This document shows positions 35,115 through 44,062 of a stretch of DNA of 64,000 nucleotides, one piece after another. The notes beneath the pieces were generated by a model, which searched no databases, was not told the origin of the DNA, and was given only the letters and a program-made list of their open reading frames with translations. The position numbers were made by a program, and so were the translations under genes. This stretch comes from Ruminiclostridium hungatei (GTDB taxonomy: Bacteria > Bacillota > Clostridia > Acetivibrionales > DSM-1351), in the NCBI RefSeq assembly GCF_002051585.1, contig NZ_MZGX01000029.1:1-64000 (forward strand), given 5' to 3'. Each line of letters opens with the position of its first letter. The first letter of the stretch is position 1.

Positions 35115-35276
35115 TAGTACGACATTCGGTAAATCCTGGTACATAATTGGGTATATTTTTTTGAACTACATCGTTGTCGTCCATTGGAATAAAGCAATTA
35201 TTCCGCACTCCTCCGCCTTGTATTTCCAAAAAGTCTCTTCCAAATTTATGCACCCTATTTATCGAATGTTGTACTA
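35115..35276. mobile_element. MITE-like element, copy A (162 bp)
   Basis: A non-coding 162-bp element bounded by 20-bp terminal inverted repeats that match at 18 positions: TAGTACGACATTCGGTAAAT on the left (35115-35134) and its near complement on the right (35257-35276). Both ends carry TA, consistent with a TA target duplication as made by IS630/Tc1-type transposases. Its right 91 bp (35186-35276) recur at 39173-39263 with four mismatches. It has no open frame, so it would need a transposase in trans. The 147 bp from here to gmd hold no other gene. Confidence 0.7.
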
Positions 35277-35423
35277 ATCTCAAGTTTTAAGCCTCCTATC
35301 TGTTCCATAATTTATACCCCATACATATTATGTTACTAGCCGGATTTTTGATAAAGCATGGGCTTTCAGGCTTTTCCCAGCCGAAAACTCATGCCCTAAA
35401 AATATTATGGGAGAGTATTATAC

Positions 35424-36443
35424 ATGAAAAAAGCTTTAATTACAGGTATAACCGGTCAGGACGGCTCATACCTATCTGAGTTTTTGTTGGATAAGGGGTA
35501 TCAGGTACATGGAATAATACGCCGGAGCAGCACCGTCAATACTGGCAGGATAGCGCATTTGCTCCAGGGGCCTGACGCAAATCCCAACCTGCTTGTTCAT
35601 TACGGTGACTTGACCGATTCCGGCAGTCTGTGTAAGTTGCTATATAAGATTCAGCCTGACGAAGTATATAATCTAGGTGCACAAAGCCATGTCAAGGTCT
35701 CCTTTGATGTTCCCGAGTACACCTCCGATGCAAATGGTCTTGGTACCCTGAGATTTCTGGACTGCATAAGGGAAGTCAAGCCGGATACCAGATTTTATCA
35801 GGCCTCTTCCAGCGAATTGTTTGGAAAAGTAAGAGAAATTCCTCAAAATGAAAACACACCCTTTTATCCCAGAAGCCCTTATGCGGCTGCGAAACTGTAT
35901 GCCTACTGGATAACCGTCAATTACCGGGAGGCTTATGATCTTTTTGCCTGTAACGGCATCCTCTTCAACCATGAGTCCCCCAGAAGGGGCGAAACCTTTG
36001 TTACGAGGAAAATAACACTTGGAATATCCAATATTCTAAAAGGCAGGCAGGATAAGCTTGTTCTCGGGAATCTTGATGCCAAAAGAGACTGGGGCTATGC
36101 GAAAGACTATGTTGAGGCTATGTGGCTTATATTACAGCAGCCCGCTCCGGAGGATTATGTCATTGCCACCGGTGAAACCCATACCGTAAGGGAATTCTGC
36201 GAGCTGGCCTTCAAGCATGCAGGAATAACCTTGAAGTGGGAAGGGCAGGGCATTTCTGAAAAAGCCCTGGACAGCACTACAGGAAAGGAACTGATTACAA
36301 TAAACAGTGAATATTTCCGCCCCACCGAGGTGGATTTGCTGCTGGGAGACCCCTCCAAGGCTAAAAGCAAGCTCAATTGGACTCAAAAGGTGTCCTTTGA
36401 GGAATTGGTGAAATTAATGGTTGAGAGCGATTTGAAAAACTGA
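35424..36443 (+). CDS. gmd: GDP-mannose 4,6-dehydratase
   Basis: Converts GDP-D-mannose to GDP-4-keto-6-deoxy-D-mannose with bound NADP, the first step to GDP-L-fucose. It is a 339-residue extended short-chain dehydrogenase. It has [19 protein letters not shown], the GMD-specific GIIRRSST, the catalytic [15 protein letters not shown] (Tyr and Lys) and [16 protein letters not shown]. The start follows GGGAG ten bases upstream. It is followed by fcl 50 bp downstream on the same strand, and GDP-mannose would come from the guanylyltransferase gene at 47.1-48.2 kb. Confidence 0.96.
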   Translation: MKKALITGITGQDGSYLSEFLLDKGYQVHGIIRRSSTVNTGRIAHLLQGPDANPNLLVHYGDLTDSGSLCKLLYKIQPDEVYNLGAQSHVKVSFDVPEYTSDANGLGTLRFLDCIREVKPDTRFYQASSSELFGKVREIPQNENTPFYPRSPYAAAKLYAYWITVNYREAYDLFACNGILFNHESPRRGETFVTRKITLGISNILKGRQDKLVLGNLDAKRDWGYAKDYVEAMWLILQQPAPEDYVIATGETHTVREFCELAFKHAGITLKWEGQGISEKALDSTTGKELITINSEYFRPTEVDLLLGDPSKAKSKLNWTQKVSFEELVKLMVESDLKN

Positions 36444-36493
36444 CAGATAAGAGAGTTTGGTGAACAGGTATATTATAACAGGGGAGATTGAAT

Positions 36494-37423
36494 ATGAATA
36501 AGGACAGTAAAATTTATATTGCGGGGCATACCGGCATGGTGGGATCAGCTTTGGTACGCTGTCTCAAGCGCAACGGCTATGAAAATCTCATTTATAGATC
36601 CCACAGGGAACTTGATCTGACTGACCAGGCAGCTACAGACGGATTTTTTGAGGCAGAACAGCCGGAATATGTCATTATCGCCTCGGCAAAGGTTGGGGGA
36701 ATTCACGCCAATAATACCTATCCGGCTGATTTCATAATGGAAAACATGCTTATTGAGTGTAATATTATAAGAAGTTCCCATAAATATGGCGTGAAAAAGC
36801 TTCTGTTTCTCGGCAGTTCCTGCATCTATCCAAAGGCCTGCTCACAGCCCATAAAAGAAGAATATCTTCTCACCGGCCCGCTGGAATCCACCAATGAAGC
36901 CTACGCCCTGGCGAAAATATCGGGTATCAAGATGTGCCAGGCCTATAACAGACAGTTCGGCACAGACTATATATGTGCAATGCCCGCAAGCCTGTATGGA
37001 ATAAACGATCGTTTTGATCTGTACAATGCCCATGTCATACCGTCAATGCTTATAAAGCTGCATAAGGCAAAACTTGAAGACAGCCCCTTCGTCGAGCTGT
37101 GGGGAACAGGTACACCCTTGCGGGAATTTCTATATGTTGATGATATGGCCGAAGCCTGTCTTTGCATGCTTTTGAACTATTCAGGGAGTGAATTCATAAA
37201 TATAGGCTCAGGAAGTGAAATAAGCATCGGTGAACTGGCTGAAACAATCAGAGGCGTGGTAGACTATAAAGGAAGCATTATTTTTGATACCACAAAACCA
37301 GATGGTACACCCCGCAGAGTTCTTGACAACTCCAGAATACGCGGGATGGGCTGGAAACCTGAAATCGGCATGGAAGAAGGACTTCGAAGAGAATATGCCT
37401 ATTACCTGGAAAACATCCTGTAA
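36494..37423 (+). CDS. fcl: GDP-L-fucose synthase
   Basis: Epimerises and reduces GDP-4-keto-6-deoxy-mannose to GDP-L-fucose with NADPH. The protein has 309 residues, the normal length. It shows YIAGHTGMVGSALVR, the family motif SAKVGGIHANNTYPADFI, the SSCIYPK segment, catalytic Tyr/Lys in YALAKISG, and LREFLYVDDMAEA. The ATG at 36494 has AGGGGAG upstream; an in-frame TTG two codons earlier is less likely. It completes the GDP-fucose pathway begun by gmd. The four fucosyltransferase-like genes nearby are the likely users. The symbol wcaG is also used. Confidence 0.95.
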   Translation: MNKDSKIYIAGHTGMVGSALVRCLKRNGYENLIYRSHRELDLTDQAATDGFFEAEQPEYVIIASAKVGGIHANNTYPADFIMENMLIECNIIRSSHKYGVKKLLFLGSSCIYPKACSQPIKEEYLLTGPLESTNEAYALAKISGIKMCQAYNRQFGTDYICAMPASLYGINDRFDLYNAHVIPSMLIKLHKAKLEDSPFVELWGTGTPLREFLYVDDMAEACLCMLLNYSGSEFINIGSGSEISIGELAETIRGVVDYKGSIIFDTTKPDGTPRRVLDNSRIRGMGWKPEIGMEEGLRREYAYYLENIL

Positions 37424-37428
37424 ATCAA

Positions 37429-37455
37429 GAGGCAGGTCCCGGGGGATACTGCCTC
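37429..37455 (+). terminator. Hairpin downstream of fcl
   Basis: GAGGCAG pairs with CTGCCTC around a 13-base loop, six bases after the fcl stop. The following T tract is poor, so it may be only a weak terminator. Confidence 0.4.
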
Positions 37456-37534
37456 TATTCCATATAGTCCTGTATTTAACCCCTTATGCCGCTCCTTACA
37501 TAAAAGCTCTACGGATACCTGCCATTACGCCGGC

Positions 37535-37987
37535 TCAGTCTATGGATATCTGCTTTAAAACCTCCATCTGAGCCTGGAGTAGGAGCTCAGTCTTGGTTTT
37601 AAGAGTAAAAATCTCAGCCTTTATTTCCTCAAGCTTGCCTTTTGCCCTAACTATTTCCTGATTTGCCGCTTCAATGATCTTTGTTGCATTTGCCTCTGCC
37701 TCACTGGTAATAAGCCTTGCCTTTTCACATGCATTCACTTTTATTTGTTCACTTGTATGCTGTGCAACCAGGATCGAATGCTGAAGTGACTCTTCCAGCA
37801 TTTTGTAATGCTGAATTGCTTCATTAAGACTGTTTATTTTTGTTCTCATTTCCTCATTTTCTTTCATTACTCGTGAGTAATCGTCATTAATAAGAGCCAG
37901 TAAATTATTAACCTGTTTTCTGCTATAGCCGTCCAAGAACGATCTTTTAAGGCAAATACTTCTCAATTCCTCAGGGGTATAATTCAT
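37535..37987 (-). CDS. DivIVA-like coiled-coil protein
   Basis: A 150-residue protein that begins MNYTPEELRSICLKRSFLDGYSR, close to the DivIVA N-terminal membrane-targeting segment. Predicted coiled coil follows from about residue 25 to the end (NNLLALINDDYSRVMKENEEM, then heptad-rich and Ala/Glu-rich sequence). Such proteins mark negatively curved membrane at poles or division sites and recruit partners. The ATG at 37987 has AGGAG eight bases upstream. It shares strand and proximity with the phosphotransferase gene upstream. The specific partner is unknown. Confidence 0.75.
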   Translation of the reverse strand: MNYTPEELRSICLKRSFLDGYSRKQVNNLLALINDDYSRVMKENEEMRTKINSLNEAIQHYKMLEESLQHSILVAQHTSEQIKVNACEKARLITSEAEANATKIIEAANQEIVRAKGKLEEIKAEIFTLKTKTELLLQAQMEVLKQISID

Positions 37988-38054
37988 ACGTCCCACTCCT
38001 AATATTCTTTCATACTACATATATATTCCGAATTGCTGAATATATTCGGGTATC

Positions 38055-38954
38055 CTACTTTGTCCCTATGGGCATAATATCTCTGTCTTTTGCCTGAAAT
38101 CTGAAATTGGTGAAATCTCTTGTTGAAATCATATCGGCTACGGCCTTTGCCCACATAACATTATTTGTATAAGCGTAAAACCTTGCTCTGTCCATAAAGA
38201 CATCAATATTCTTATAATACCTGCTCATCCTTTTTACAAAGCCCTCGCCATAGTTGTCCAGAAGTGTTCCGATGTCATATGCCGGATCCCCTGTTCCCGC
38301 CAGTCCGAAATCAATAACACCGCTTATTCGGTTGGAATTTTTATTAAATAGTATGTGATATGGCATCAAATCCCCGTGTATGAGTGAAGGCTTGAAATCC
38401 AAAAATTTCTCATCCGTAAGCAGAGGCCTGAAGATTTGCCTGTAGTATTCCTTTGAATAGCTGTCGCAATAAGGAAATACCTTTCTTTCAATTTCTTCGA
38501 ATTTTTCCAGCCAATCCTCCTGGGATATATTAAACTGGCTCTCAGACAAACTTTTAAGCCGCTCACCCTTCAGAGCGACCGAATGCAATTGCTTCAGAAA
38601 TGCGGCAAGCTGCTCGGCAACCATATCCTGCATCCGGTTTGCCAATTGTAGCAGAGTGTTTCTGTACAAGGGTTCTCCCTTAATGTAAGTGAACTTTGCA
38701 ATACCTTTTTCAATGGACTCTGCCTTCGGTATGTATATGCTCATATCTCTCCCCAGGTTATTAATAACGGCAACTTCGTTTTCAATATATACGGTACTCC
38801 AATCATACCTGGAAAACTTGAAAACATCCTTTTCATTGACAATAACAATATCAGCATGCTTGCCGTCAGTAAAATTGCACCGTTCCCTTAAAATTTCATA
38901 TTCGGGATATTTATTTTTAATATAGTCCATATACTTAGTTTCCTTCGTATCCAT
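38055..38954 (-). CDS. Aminoglycoside-phosphotransferase-family kinase
   Basis: A 299-residue protein kinase-fold phosphotransferase. The catalytic loop is SLIHGDLMPYHILFN (Asp acting as base), and the metal-binding motif is ISGVIDFGLAGTGDPAYDIGTLL. The N-terminal ATP lobe is recognisable (DIVIVNEKDVFKFSR). The family phosphorylates antibiotics, homoserine, choline, fructosamine and other small molecules. Nothing here fixes the substrate, so calling it a resistance gene would be unjustified. It lies 67 bp upstream of the divIVA-like gene on the same strand. Confidence 0.78.
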   Translation of the reverse strand: MDTKETKYMDYIKNKYPEYEILRERCNFTDGKHADIVIVNEKDVFKFSRYDWSTVYIENEVAVINNLGRDMSIYIPKAESIEKGIAKFTYIKGEPLYRNTLLQLANRMQDMVAEQLAAFLKQLHSVALKGERLKSLSESQFNISQEDWLEKFEEIERKVFPYCDSYSKEYYRQIFRPLLTDEKFLDFKPSLIHGDLMPYHILFNKNSNRISGVIDFGLAGTGDPAYDIGTLLDNYGEGFVKRMSRYYKNIDVFMDRARFYAYTNNVMWAKAVADMISTRDFTNFRFQAKDRDIMPIGTK

Positions 38955-39137
38955 TGCATATCCTCCAAAGTCACTTTTTCGGTATTATATAATACGAAAA
39001 GTCTTTAAAAAAGGGAACTGAAAACTTGAAAACAAATATAAACGACGACAGTTCATCATAGGTTATTTTAGCTTAATCCCCTATGGATAAAGTAACCTGC
39101 TAATGGCCTGTAACATTTAAAGCTTATATTTCCCTGC

Positions 39138-39263
39138 GAGGAAAATTTTTTCAATACCAGGCGGAGGAGTGCGGAATAAAGCAATTATTCCGCACTCCTC
39201 CGCCTGGTATTTCCAAAAAATCTCCTCCAAATTTATGCACCCTATCTATCGAATGTTGTACTA
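39138..39263. mobile_element. MITE-like element, copy B, rearranged into a hairpin
   Basis: The right part (39173-39263) is 96% identical to copy A at 35186-35276, including its terminal repeat. The left part is not the copy A left end. It is an inverted copy of the same right-hand sequence, giving perfect 26-bp arms (39154-39179 and 39185-39210) with a five-base loop and weaker complementarity out to about 39138. It sits 26 bp beyond the 3' end of the fucosyltransferase-like operon and might act as its terminator. The remaining bases of 38955-39288 hold no gene. Confidence 0.65.
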
Positions 39264-39288
39264 GAACAGCATACTCGGATAATCGGCC

Positions 39289-40248
39289 TCAGTACAAAAG
39301 CTTTATATTTGTTTCAGGCCAATCCTTGAGCCTCATGACGGTATTTGACAGGTTGGAATACCCGTTGCCTATAAAGAAGTCACACTGTGTAATCAGATAA
39401 GTGTCTTTTATAATCTCGATGGTATCCTTTACCATCTCAACTCCCTTGTGGCGTTTATTGGGGTAGTCCAGCAGACAGGTTGCAATCCTCTCTTTCAGGG
39501 GCACCTTTTTGCTGTCGGTGTAAATCAGCATGTCATTTTTCCCGTAAAGCTTCCTATACTGGGAAAACAATTTATTTGAATCAGTGATTACCAAAAGGTG
39601 CCGCGCACTGTATCTTACAATAAACTGCCATATATTGGGCTTGTAGAATTCATTGAGGTCATATAGCTGAGCCACCTCATTAACGATGGCATTACCCTTC
39701 ACATGAACACCTATTATGGGCTTTTCATCCCTGAAATTAGGATTGGTGTTTATGAACTTCCTTATTTCCTTTAATATTTCCGGCTTCAGCTTGAGATAAG
39801 TGTCAAATAGTGTGCGGTATATCTGGTGGGGAGTCTTTCCATAGGCCCAGTGGTCACTTTTTATGAAGGGCAAAAAAGCCCTTAAAGGATAATAAACATC
39901 ACTTACCAGCACATTTGCATCACTTCTCATCATACTCTTGAGATCCCGGTCTTCCATTCTCATGCGGTCGGTGTCCTCCGCCAGTATATTTTCAAACCTC
40001 CACACAGAAGGGAAGTAGGTATACTCCTTTCGGATAACATCATGAAAAGTAAACTGGGATACAGGCTCAAAGAAAAATTCATATGCGTTTGAAGTTAAGG
40101 ACTCACTATAAAGACTCTCCATGCCCCAGTACACTACCGGAATCCTGTTTGTCAGCTCGGCCGCCAGAAGCTGGCACATAACGTGGTCAACCTCTCCCCA
40201 GATGCTGTTTCCCAACGCTTTTATCAGAAGAAATCTATTAGTCGACAT
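39289..40248 (-). CDS. Fucosyltransferase-like protein 1 (NodZ/FUT8-type), motif degenerate
   Basis: A 319-residue protein paralogous to three others nearby, all starting (N)RFLLIKxxGxxxWxDVDHVxxQLL and ending with an IGNGYSNLSNTVMRLKDW-type motif. The layout fits GT-B glycosyltransferases of the NodZ/FUT8 class, which move L-fucose from GDP-fucose. The nucleotide-binding HxRRxDK motif of that class is here HVKGNAIV, with the arginine and aspartate lost, so activity is doubtful. The ATG at 40248 has GGAGGTG upstream and overlaps the previous gene by 11 bases. It is last in the glycan operon. The fucose assignment rests on motif resemblance and on gmd/fcl nearby. Confidence 0.6.
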   Translation of the reverse strand: MSTNRFLLIKALGNSIWGEVDHVMCQLLAAELTNRIPVVYWGMESLYSESLTSNAYEFFFEPVSQFTFHDVIRKEYTYFPSVWRFENILAEDTDRMRMEDRDLKSMMRSDANVLVSDVYYPLRAFLPFIKSDHWAYGKTPHQIYRTLFDTYLKLKPEILKEIRKFINTNPNFRDEKPIIGVHVKGNAIVNEVAQLYDLNEFYKPNIWQFIVRYSARHLLVITDSNKLFSQYRKLYGKNDMLIYTDSKKVPLKERIATCLLDYPNKRHKGVEMVKDTIEIIKDTYLITQCDFFIGNGYSNLSNTVMRLKDWPETNIKLLY

Positions 40249-41299
40249 AAGTGTTAACACCTCCATAAAACTCAGGATACCCCACTCTATGGCTCTCTGC
40301 TTCCTTAAACCGCTTATTTCCTTCCGCCTTTACCCGTTTTTTAGCCAGTTTCCTTTCATCCTTCAAATTGCGGTAAAAAAGCACCACACTTTCCGGCGGC
40401 CAGTCTTTAAGCCGTTTTACGGTATACGATACGTTTGAATATCCATTGCCTATAAAGAAATCACATTTTGAGGCCAGATAGGTATCCTTGATAATTTCAA
40501 TGCCCTTTCGCCGCTTTACACTGTAATCCTGTAAATGCGGGGCATCTCCCGTAGCATTTATAAGTCCTCTTCTGCAGTCGGTATACACCACCATAGCACC
40601 ATAGCGATTGATAAAATCATCAACCATTTCCTTGCAATCTGTGAGTAAAAGCAGCTTTTCTACCCTGTAGCTATCAATAAATTCCTGTATTTTTCTATGA
40701 TATTGTTTATTCAGGTGAGAGAGATTTTCCACTTCCCTTACCTTGTCTCCTCCTCTGATGTGTACACCCAATGTAGGGCTGAAACCCTTCAGCTCATTCA
40801 CATGGAACTCTTCAATTTCCTGTTCGATATCAGGCTTTAGCCTTATATATTTGTCAAACAAAGACCTATATATCTCATGTGCAGTCATTCCATACGCCCA
40901 GTGTTCCTTTGGAATGAAATTTATAATTGGCCGTATGAAATAGTGCACATCGCTGACCACAACATTTGCATTGCTGCCGATTATTTCTCCTAAATTTCTG
41001 TTGGCCCAGGTTATCTTATCAAGGTCTTCAACAATAATATTCTCAGAGGACCACATGGATGGATAATAGGTATACTGCGGATTTACAAGGTCATATATGG
41101 AATACTCCGATACAGGTTCAAAGAATAATTCAAATGCATTTGTTTTAAAGGATTCTCCGTACAGGCTGTTTGTTCCCCAGTAAACCACAGGAATGCGATT
41201 GGAAATTTCGGCCACCAGCAATTGCCCCATAACATGGTCCACATCCGACCAAAAACCGCAGCCCCAGGACTTGATAAGTAAAAATCTTTCATTTGTCAC
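40238..41299 (-). CDS. Fucosyltransferase-like protein 2 (NodZ/FUT8-type)
   Basis: A 353-residue paralogue with the motif intact: LGVHIRGGDKVREVENL, followed by LLLLTDCKEMV, and DFFIGNGYSNVSYTVKRLKDW near residue 290. A basic C-terminal tail of about 45 residues (NLKDERKLAKKRVKAEGNK) is absent from copies 1 and 4. The GTG at 41299 has AAGGGGG eight bases upstream and overlaps the preceding gene by 11 bases, matching the junction downstream. This supports both start choices and translational coupling. It would use GDP-fucose made by gmd and fcl; the acceptor is unknown. Confidence 0.65.
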   Translation of the reverse strand: MTNERFLLIKSWGCGFWSDVDHVMGQLLVAEISNRIPVVYWGTNSLYGESFKTNAFELFFEPVSEYSIYDLVNPQYTYYPSMWSSENIIVEDLDKITWANRNLGEIIGSNANVVVSDVHYFIRPIINFIPKEHWAYGMTAHEIYRSLFDKYIRLKPDIEQEIEEFHVNELKGFSPTLGVHIRGGDKVREVENLSHLNKQYHRKIQEFIDSYRVEKLLLLTDCKEMVDDFINRYGAMVVYTDCRRGLINATGDAPHLQDYSVKRRKGIEIIKDTYLASKCDFFIGNGYSNVSYTVKRLKDWPPESVVLFYRNLKDERKLAKKRVKAEGNKRFKEAESHRVGYPEFYGGVNTYVD

Positions 41300-42449
41300 C
41301 GGCAGCACCCCCTTTTCGAGGTACTAATTTATTAAGTACTTTTTTCAATAAGCTGATAACTTTGCTGCCCTGCCTTACAATAAGCTTTGCATTAACCGGA
41401 TACTTACGCTTCTTATAAGCCCAGTAGAGCAATTTCACATTCTTTGCCGGCCAATCCTTCAGACGGGATACAGCATGTGACAGATGTGAAAAATCATTTC
41501 CTATAAAGAAATCGCATTTTGCTGCTATATACGCATCCTTTATGACTTCAATACCCCTTCTTCTCTTGATCATGGGATTTTCCATATATGTGGGCTCCTG
41601 ATCCTTGCCCAGCCGCTTGCAATCGGTATAGACAACCTTTGAGCCATATAACCTGACATATTCCTTTATGGTCTCCTTGCAATCAGTGAGGAGAAATATC
41701 TTCCTGATATTATATTTTTCTATTAATTTGTGGATATCCTTATGATATACCTTGTTGGGTTCCTTATATCTACCCTTTTTCAAGTATCTGTAGAGTCTGG
41801 TAACAGGTTTGTCAGAATTCTCCTTCCTGTAAACCTTGTTCCAGTATTGATTGTCAAATTTGTCGGCGTCCCTGGTGTCAAAGACCAGTTCCTCATCAAC
41901 TCTCCGTACATGTACGGCAAGAGAAGGCTGACTGCCTTTCAGCCATGAATTGTAAAACCCCTGTATTTCGGTTTCAATATCAGGCTTGATTCTGATATAT
42001 TTACCCATAAGGTAGTGATATATCTGCTCCACAGACATGCCGTACGCCACATGATTTTTGTTCAGAAAAGGAATGAGTTCATAGACATTGTAGTAGACAT
42101 CCCCCACCACCACATTGGCCTTGCTTCCCAGGATATCTCCTATGTTGCGATAGACCCAGGTATCCTTTGTGTGGTCCTCTACCAATAGACTGGAACTGTC
42201 CCATATGGGGGGGTAATATGTGTATTCAGGGTTTGCAAGATCAAAAATCGTATAATTGTTTATTTGTTCGAAGTATAGCTCATATCCATTCGTATGCACA
42301 AACCCATTATGGATACAATGGGTGGGCCAATATACCACCGGAATCCTATCAGTCATTTCTGCAATGAGAAGCTGCCCCAGCAAATGATCCACATCAGCCC
42401 AAAGTATATAGCTCCAAGCCTTTATAAGCAGGAATCTATCGGTTGCCAT
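41289..42449 (-). CDS. Fucosyltransferase-like protein 3 (NodZ/FUT8-type), with insertion
   Basis: A 386-residue paralogue. It keeps the class motif as LAVHVRRVDEELVFD, closest of the four to the HxRRxD of NodZ/FUT8. A Lys/Tyr-rich insertion of about 40 residues follows (KENSDKPVTRLYRYLKKGRY) before the conserved IFLLTDCKETI. DFFIGNDFSHLSHAVSRLKDW replaces the usual GNGYSN segment. The C-terminus ends in a basic tail. The ATG at 42449 has GAGGTG upstream. It is the first of three overlapping paralogues, so this trio is translated as a coupled set. Confidence 0.63.
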   Translation of the reverse strand: MATDRFLLIKAWSYILWADVDHLLGQLLIAEMTDRIPVVYWPTHCIHNGFVHTNGYELYFEQINNYTIFDLANPEYTYYPPIWDSSSLLVEDHTKDTWVYRNIGDILGSKANVVVGDVYYNVYELIPFLNKNHVAYGMSVEQIYHYLMGKYIRIKPDIETEIQGFYNSWLKGSQPSLAVHVRRVDEELVFDTRDADKFDNQYWNKVYRKENSDKPVTRLYRYLKKGRYKEPNKVYHKDIHKLIEKYNIRKIFLLTDCKETIKEYVRLYGSKVVYTDCKRLGKDQEPTYMENPMIKRRRGIEVIKDAYIAAKCDFFIGNDFSHLSHAVSRLKDWPAKNVKLLYWAYKKRKYPVNAKLIVRQGSKVISLLKKVLNKLVPRKGGAAGDK

Positions 42450-42547
42450 GTTTCTTTTCACCTCAATTTATGGTATTCATGATATTTTATGTAATCCATA
42501 ATTGATTGGTGAATATTTTTTCTCCGGCAACCCGGGTTATCTATAAT

Positions 42548-42784
42548 TTACATATTATATATGGCATCCATGAGCTTATATATCTGATAGCCCGCTATTC
42601 CCAACAGGGCAAGCAGGATGATCAGAGCATATATTCCCCATGCCGTATGAGTATTGAAAGGATTTATTTTCTTCCTTTCCTCTTCGAACATCCTCTTGCT
42701 TTTTTCTCTCAGGTCCCACCAGTTATATATGCAAAAGCACATAAATAAAAGCATGACAAATAAGCCGCCTATCAATTTACCCAT
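42548..42784 (-). CDS. Small two-helix membrane protein
   Basis: A 78-residue protein with an N-terminal hydrophobic helix (LIGGLFVMLLFMCFCIYNWW), a charged stretch (REKSKRMFEEERKKINPF) and a second helix (IYALIILLALLGIAGYQIY). It has an AGGAGG ribosome binding site six bases upstream and no competing gene. I do not recognise the family. It sits inside the glycan operon between the epimerase and the fucosyltransferase-like genes, so it could scaffold or regulate membrane-bound glycan assembly; that is inference from position only. Confidence 0.65.
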   Translation of the reverse strand: MGKLIGGLFVMLLFMCFCIYNWWDLREKSKRMFEEERKKINPFNTHTAWGIYALIILLALLGIAGYQIYKLMDAIYNM

Positions 42785-42902
42785 AAAAAGCCTCCTGTTG
42801 ACATATAATCAATTCTCATCACCGTATACTGATATTTTACAATATATCTCAATAGCAGTATACGCAACAGCAGAAATTTTTACTGAAAATCAAGAGGATT
42901 TT

Positions 42903-43937
42903 CTATAGCACAGTGCTATTCCACTCAATGGTACGCCTGAGCCCCTCACTGACAGGTTTGAAGTCATGCAATCCGAACTCGGCACAAATCTTCGTTATAT
43001 CCAGTTCCACATGCTGCGGAGATATTTTCACTTTTTCAGCATTTGTCTGCAGGAAATTCTCCGCCGAAAGCCTGCTTCCTGTTATGGCGCATATCTCCTC
43101 CGCCAGTTGCCTGATTGATATGCTTTCTTTTCCTCCCACATTATAAACCAGCTCTGTACCGTACACCAGTATGTTCATCAGCATTAATGCGCAGTCCGCT
43201 ATATAGCAGAAGGTTCTGATTTTGCTGCCGCTGTCCAGCATGGTTATTTCCCTTGTGGCAAGTGCCTGCCGTATGAACTGTGCCAGTACACGTTCGTCAT
43301 TGGCAGTGACTCCAGGACCATAGGTCATGGATATTCTTGCAATTTTTGCATTCACTCCTTCATAGTCTCTATATGCATAGCAAAGAGTTTCCCCCATTCT
43401 CTTGGCCTCAGAATATATGGCCCGGATATTGACGGTTGAGCACAGCCCCGGAAATTCCTCCGGTGTAGGTATGTTTTCCTCATCCGGCTCACCATATATT
43501 TCCGAAGAGCTCATGAACAGAAATGCCGCATTATCCGCCCGGGCCTTTTTCAGCAGCAGCTCGGTGACCAAGGTATTCAGGTGTATTGTATCCAGATAGT
43601 TTCTCAGAAACTTTCCGGGCTGTGCATAGGTTGCGCCGTGAACTATATAATCGGCTTTCTGAAAAAGCCCAAGTATCCCCGGTGTGTTCAAGTCCACAGA
43701 GTGGAATTTGTACCTTTTCTCGAAAAGCTCGCTCAAGGCCTTGTTGGGAAGCCCTCTGCTGACGGCCTCAATGTCGATGCCTGCATTTGTCTCCATATTT
43801 GCAAAGTGCAGCATATAAATCAGATAAGTACCAATAAGACCATTTGCCCCTGTTATCAGAACAGTCTTTCCCTTCAGAGGCGATAGATCTATTCGGGATA
43901 TATATTCCCTGCAGTCCTGTTCAATATATTCGTCCAA
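42903..43937 (-). CDS. NAD-dependent nucleotide-sugar epimerase/dehydratase
   Basis: An extended short-chain dehydrogenase of about 344 residues. The dinucleotide motif is KTVLITGANGLIGTYLI, and FLFMSSSEIYGEPDEENIP supplies the active-site Ser/Thr. YSEAKRMGETLCYAY has the catalytic Tyr and Lys, and TYGPGVTANDERVLAQFI is typical of UDP- or dTDP-sugar enzymes. It probably makes or modifies another sugar for the same glycan. An AAAGGAGGT site lies seven bases before a TTG at 43937, which I take as the start; an ATG at 43961 would add eight residues. The sugar is unknown. Confidence 0.82.
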   Translation of the reverse strand: MDEYIEQDCREYISRIDLSPLKGKTVLITGANGLIGTYLIYMLHFANMETNAGIDIEAVSRGLPNKALSELFEKRYKFHSVDLNTPGILGLFQKADYIVHGATYAQPGKFLRNYLDTIHLNTLVTELLLKKARADNAAFLFMSSSEIYGEPDEENIPTPEEFPGLCSTVNIRAIYSEAKRMGETLCYAYRDYEGVNAKIARISMTYGPGVTANDERVLAQFIRQALATREITMLDSGSKIRTFCYIADCALMLMNILVYGTELVYNVGGKESISIRQLAEEICAITGSRLSAENFLQTNAEKVKISPQHVELDITKICAEFGLHDFKPVSEGLRRTIEWNSTVL

Positions 43938-44062
43938 AATATGTACCTCCTTTACTGTCATAGCTCATATTGCCGGTACCTGACGTATACCGGCAGAACT
44001 GCAGCATCCTGGAGCAGGAGCAGGCGCAAGCCCGCCCCGCCCCGGAAAAACACGGTAGCTCT

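Noticed and set aside
38055-38954. Calling the phosphotransferase an aminoglycoside resistance gene
   Set aside because: The fold is shared by many small-molecule kinases, and no resistance context or specific subfamily motif is visible.
35115-39263. Interpreting the flanked segment as a composite transposon
   Set aside because: Neither MITE copy encodes a transposase, copy B lacks a recognisable outer left end, and there is no visible target duplication around the whole segment.
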